In this document: positions 13,315 to 14,514 of the stretch, piece by piece
Position numbering within the stretch: position 1 is the first letter of the stretch
Layout: each line of letters starts with the position of its first letter
Source of the DNA: an uncultured Eubacteriales bacterium
GTDB taxonomy: Bacteria; Bacillota; Clostridia; Oscillospirales; Ruminococcaceae
DNA length: 14,514 nucleotides
Assembly (NCBI GenBank): GCA_959605275.1
Contig: CAUHFD010000049.1
Location: 1 to 14,514, forward strand
Reading direction: 5' to 3'
The notes under the pieces: generated by a model
Told to the model about the DNA's origin: nothing
The model's input: only the letters and a program-made list of their open reading frames with translations
The model's database searches: none
Made by a program: the position numbers and the translations under genes

Positions 13315-13333
13315 ACACAGCTCTCCTAGCATT

Positions 13334-13388
13334 TAAAAGCAAATGCGGGGCGCGGTTCTATGTCCGCACCCCGCATCATTTGCTTTTA
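13334..13388 (-). terminator. Long terminator hairpin after feoB and the Cys-rich gene
   Basis: TAAAAGCAA (13334-13342) continues into ATGCGGGG and GCGG. These pair with CCGC, CCCCGCAT and TTGCTTTTA (to 13388), with one 3-nt bulge (CAT). On the minus strand the stem ends in CTTTTAAAT. It stands between the FeoB-associated gene and the dtxR-like gene, only about 20 nt before the dtxR ATG. Confidence 0.8.
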
Positions 13389-13394
13389 TTGTTT

Positions 13395-13553
13395 CTAATC
13401 CTTTTTCCGGTGATCGCATTTTCCTTTTGAAGCACACTGTTTTGCATAAGGACAGCCAATACAGCCTTCTCCGCGTTTTTTTGCTTTATAAAGATAAACC
13501 AGAATGCTTCCCACGATCACCGCAAGAATCAAAAGGATAATCAAATTTTCCAT
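13395..13553 (-). CDS. FeoB-associated Cys-rich membrane protein
   Basis: This 52-residue protein has an N-terminal membrane helix (NLIILLILAVIVGSILVYLY, residues 3-22), a basic segment and a cysteine-rich tail with CIGC (31-34), C40, C46 and a final CDHRKKD. This is the layout of the FeoB-associated Cys-rich membrane protein family. It is encoded directly after feoB, and the feoB stop and this ATG overlap by one base (TAATG), indicating translational coupling. The family is thought to assist Fe(II) transport by FeoB, with cysteines that could bind iron. The experimental role is not settled. Confidence 0.9.
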   Translation of the reverse strand: MENLIILLILAVIVGSILVYLYKAKKRGEGCIGCPYAKQCASKGKCDHRKKD

Positions 13554-14514
13554 TATGATTTGCTTGCAGCATACGCTTTGCCTGCATTATCCAAAGCATA
13601 TTCTGTTTTCAGCTTTTTATTAGTATTGCGGATCAAACCGATGATAACAGCCGCAAACACAGCCACTGCCGCAAGTCCTGCAAGAGCTGCGCCTACATTC
13701 AAGGTTTCCGGAGCCGTGATAAGGGTTCCGATGGTATAAACCGCATAACCTACGGTATAGCCGACGCCCAGCTGCAAGCCGATTGCGCCCCAAACCCATT
13801 TGCTGCTCTTCATTTCGGAGTTCATCGCACCGATTGCCGCAAAGCAAGGCGGTGTGTAAAGGTTAAACATCAGGTAAGCAAGCGCTGCCACCTTGGTGAT
13901 GGCGATAATGCTTGCAGCCTCTGCACCTACACCCTCAATCAAAGCGAGTTCATCGGCATCAATCAGGTTTTCCAGTCCTACAAAGCAAACGGCCAAAGTA
14001 CCGACTACATTTTCCTTTGCGATAAAGCCGGTAACCGCTGCCGCCGCAAGCTGCCAGGACAGAACACCCACAATCGGAACCAAAAGATAGGCAAACGGAG
14101 CGGCGATAGAAGCGAGGATTGAGGAATCAGATGTTTCTGCAACGCCGAAGCTCCAGTTAAATGTCTGCATAATCTGAACAGCTGTGTTACACAAAAGGAT
14201 AATAGTAGCAGCTTTTACGATGTACGCCCAGCCGCGGCTGCACATTGCTTTGAAAGCAAACCAAAGGGACGGTGCTTTGTATTCCGGCAATTCAATGATA
14301 AAGAAGGATTTTCTGTTTTTGTAACCTGCGATTTTGTTTACCAGCAATGCGCCCAGGAAAATAAGTACGATACCGGTCAGATACATGGTCGCGCTCACCC
14401 AGCCTGCATTGTCAAAAAAGGCACCTGCAAACAAAGCGATGACCGGGATCTTCGCACCACACGGCATAAACGGAGCCAGCATTGCAGTCGCTCTGCGTTC
14501 ACGATCATTACGGA
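13553..14514 (-). CDS. feoB: Ferrous iron transporter FeoB, C-terminal part (runs off right edge)
   Basis: The open frame continues to the right edge, giving about 320 residues of the membrane part. The N-terminal GTPase domain is outside the window. The conserved FeoB core is visible: APFMPCGAKIPVIALFAGAF near the visible start, with the conserved Cys of the permeation path, then TGFIAKENVVGTLAVC, and YTPPCFAAIGAMNSEMKSSK with a second conserved Cys. It has about eight hydrophobic segments. FeoB is a GTP-dependent inner-membrane importer of Fe(II). An internal Met at 14482 is not the start, because the upstream codons read RNDRERRATA, a normal FeoB continuation. It is cotranscribed with the Cys-rich accessory gene. 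Confidence 0.95.
   Translation of the reverse strand, partial: RNDRERRATAMLAPFMPCGAKIPVIALFAGAFFDNAGWVSATMYLTGIVLIFLGALLVNKIAGYKNRKSFFIIELPEYKAPSLWFAFKAMCSRGWAYIVKAATIILLCNTAVQIMQTFNWSFGVAETSDSSILASIAAPFAYLLVPIVGVLSWQLAAAAVTGFIAKENVVGTLAVCFVGLENLIDADELALIEGVGAEAASIIAITKVAALAYLMFNLYTPPCFAAIGAMNSEMKSSKWVWGAIGLQLGVGYTVGYAVYTIGTLITAPETLNVGAALAGLAAVAVFAAVIIGLIRNTNKKLKTEYALDNAGKAYAASKS

Overview
The window looks like chromosomal DNA of a low-GC anaerobic Firmicute of the class Clostridia. Supporting signs are AGGAGG-type ribosome binding sites, U-tract terminators, GTG/TTG starts and a set of families typical of that group: DUF2325, DUF3793, DUF6110, FeoB-associated Cys-rich proteins and Trep_Strep/MptD ECF components. 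I cannot name the genus. Almost every gene concerns transition metals: iron uptake and iron sparing, copper-type efflux, a second metal-exporting P-type ATPase, and an ECF importer.

Left part (1-3984, all minus strand). The 5' end of a TetR regulator with its own palindromic operator runs off the left edge. Next comes an operon of a second tetR, a 723-residue ECF protein that fuses two ATPases to the EcfT membrane subunit, and an MptD/Trep_Strep-type substrate-binding S component.

Middle (4210-6610, plus strand). A csoR repressor and an HMA-less P1B ATPase gene each have a clean sigma-A-type promoter. Three boxes of the form TATAC-N8-GTATA lie at these promoters, so the pair is a classic CsoR-controlled, probably Cu(I), efflux module. 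A 16-bp-stem bidirectional terminator separates it from the convergent gene on its right.

Right part (6619-14514, all minus strand). Read in transcription order from the right edge: the C-terminal part of feoB, a FeoB-associated Cys-rich membrane protein, a terminator, a DtxR-like regulator, an AraC regulator, and a fusion of a FeoB-associated-type membrane/Cys segment with a copper-chaperone-like HMA domain. Then come a DtxR-type box, DUF2325, DUF3793, flavodoxin and a terminator. Then a second AraC regulator, a promoter, a 26-residue membrane peptide, DUF6110, another terminator, and a CtpC-like P-type ATPase with an SCA motif in place of CPC.

How they may work together (inference). FeoB and its accessory proteins import ferrous iron. 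The DtxR-like protein probably controls the DUF2325-DUF3793-flavodoxin unit, with flavodoxin replacing ferredoxin when iron is short. A box matching 16 of 18 bases stands directly before the ECF fusion gene, which suggests that the ECF transporter belongs to the same metal-starvation response. The DUF6110-ATPase pair resembles the mycobacterial PacL1-CtpC chaperone-exporter pair and may export Mn, Zn or Fe under control of the neighbouring AraC protein. No mobile element, tRNA, rRNA or CRISPR array was seen.
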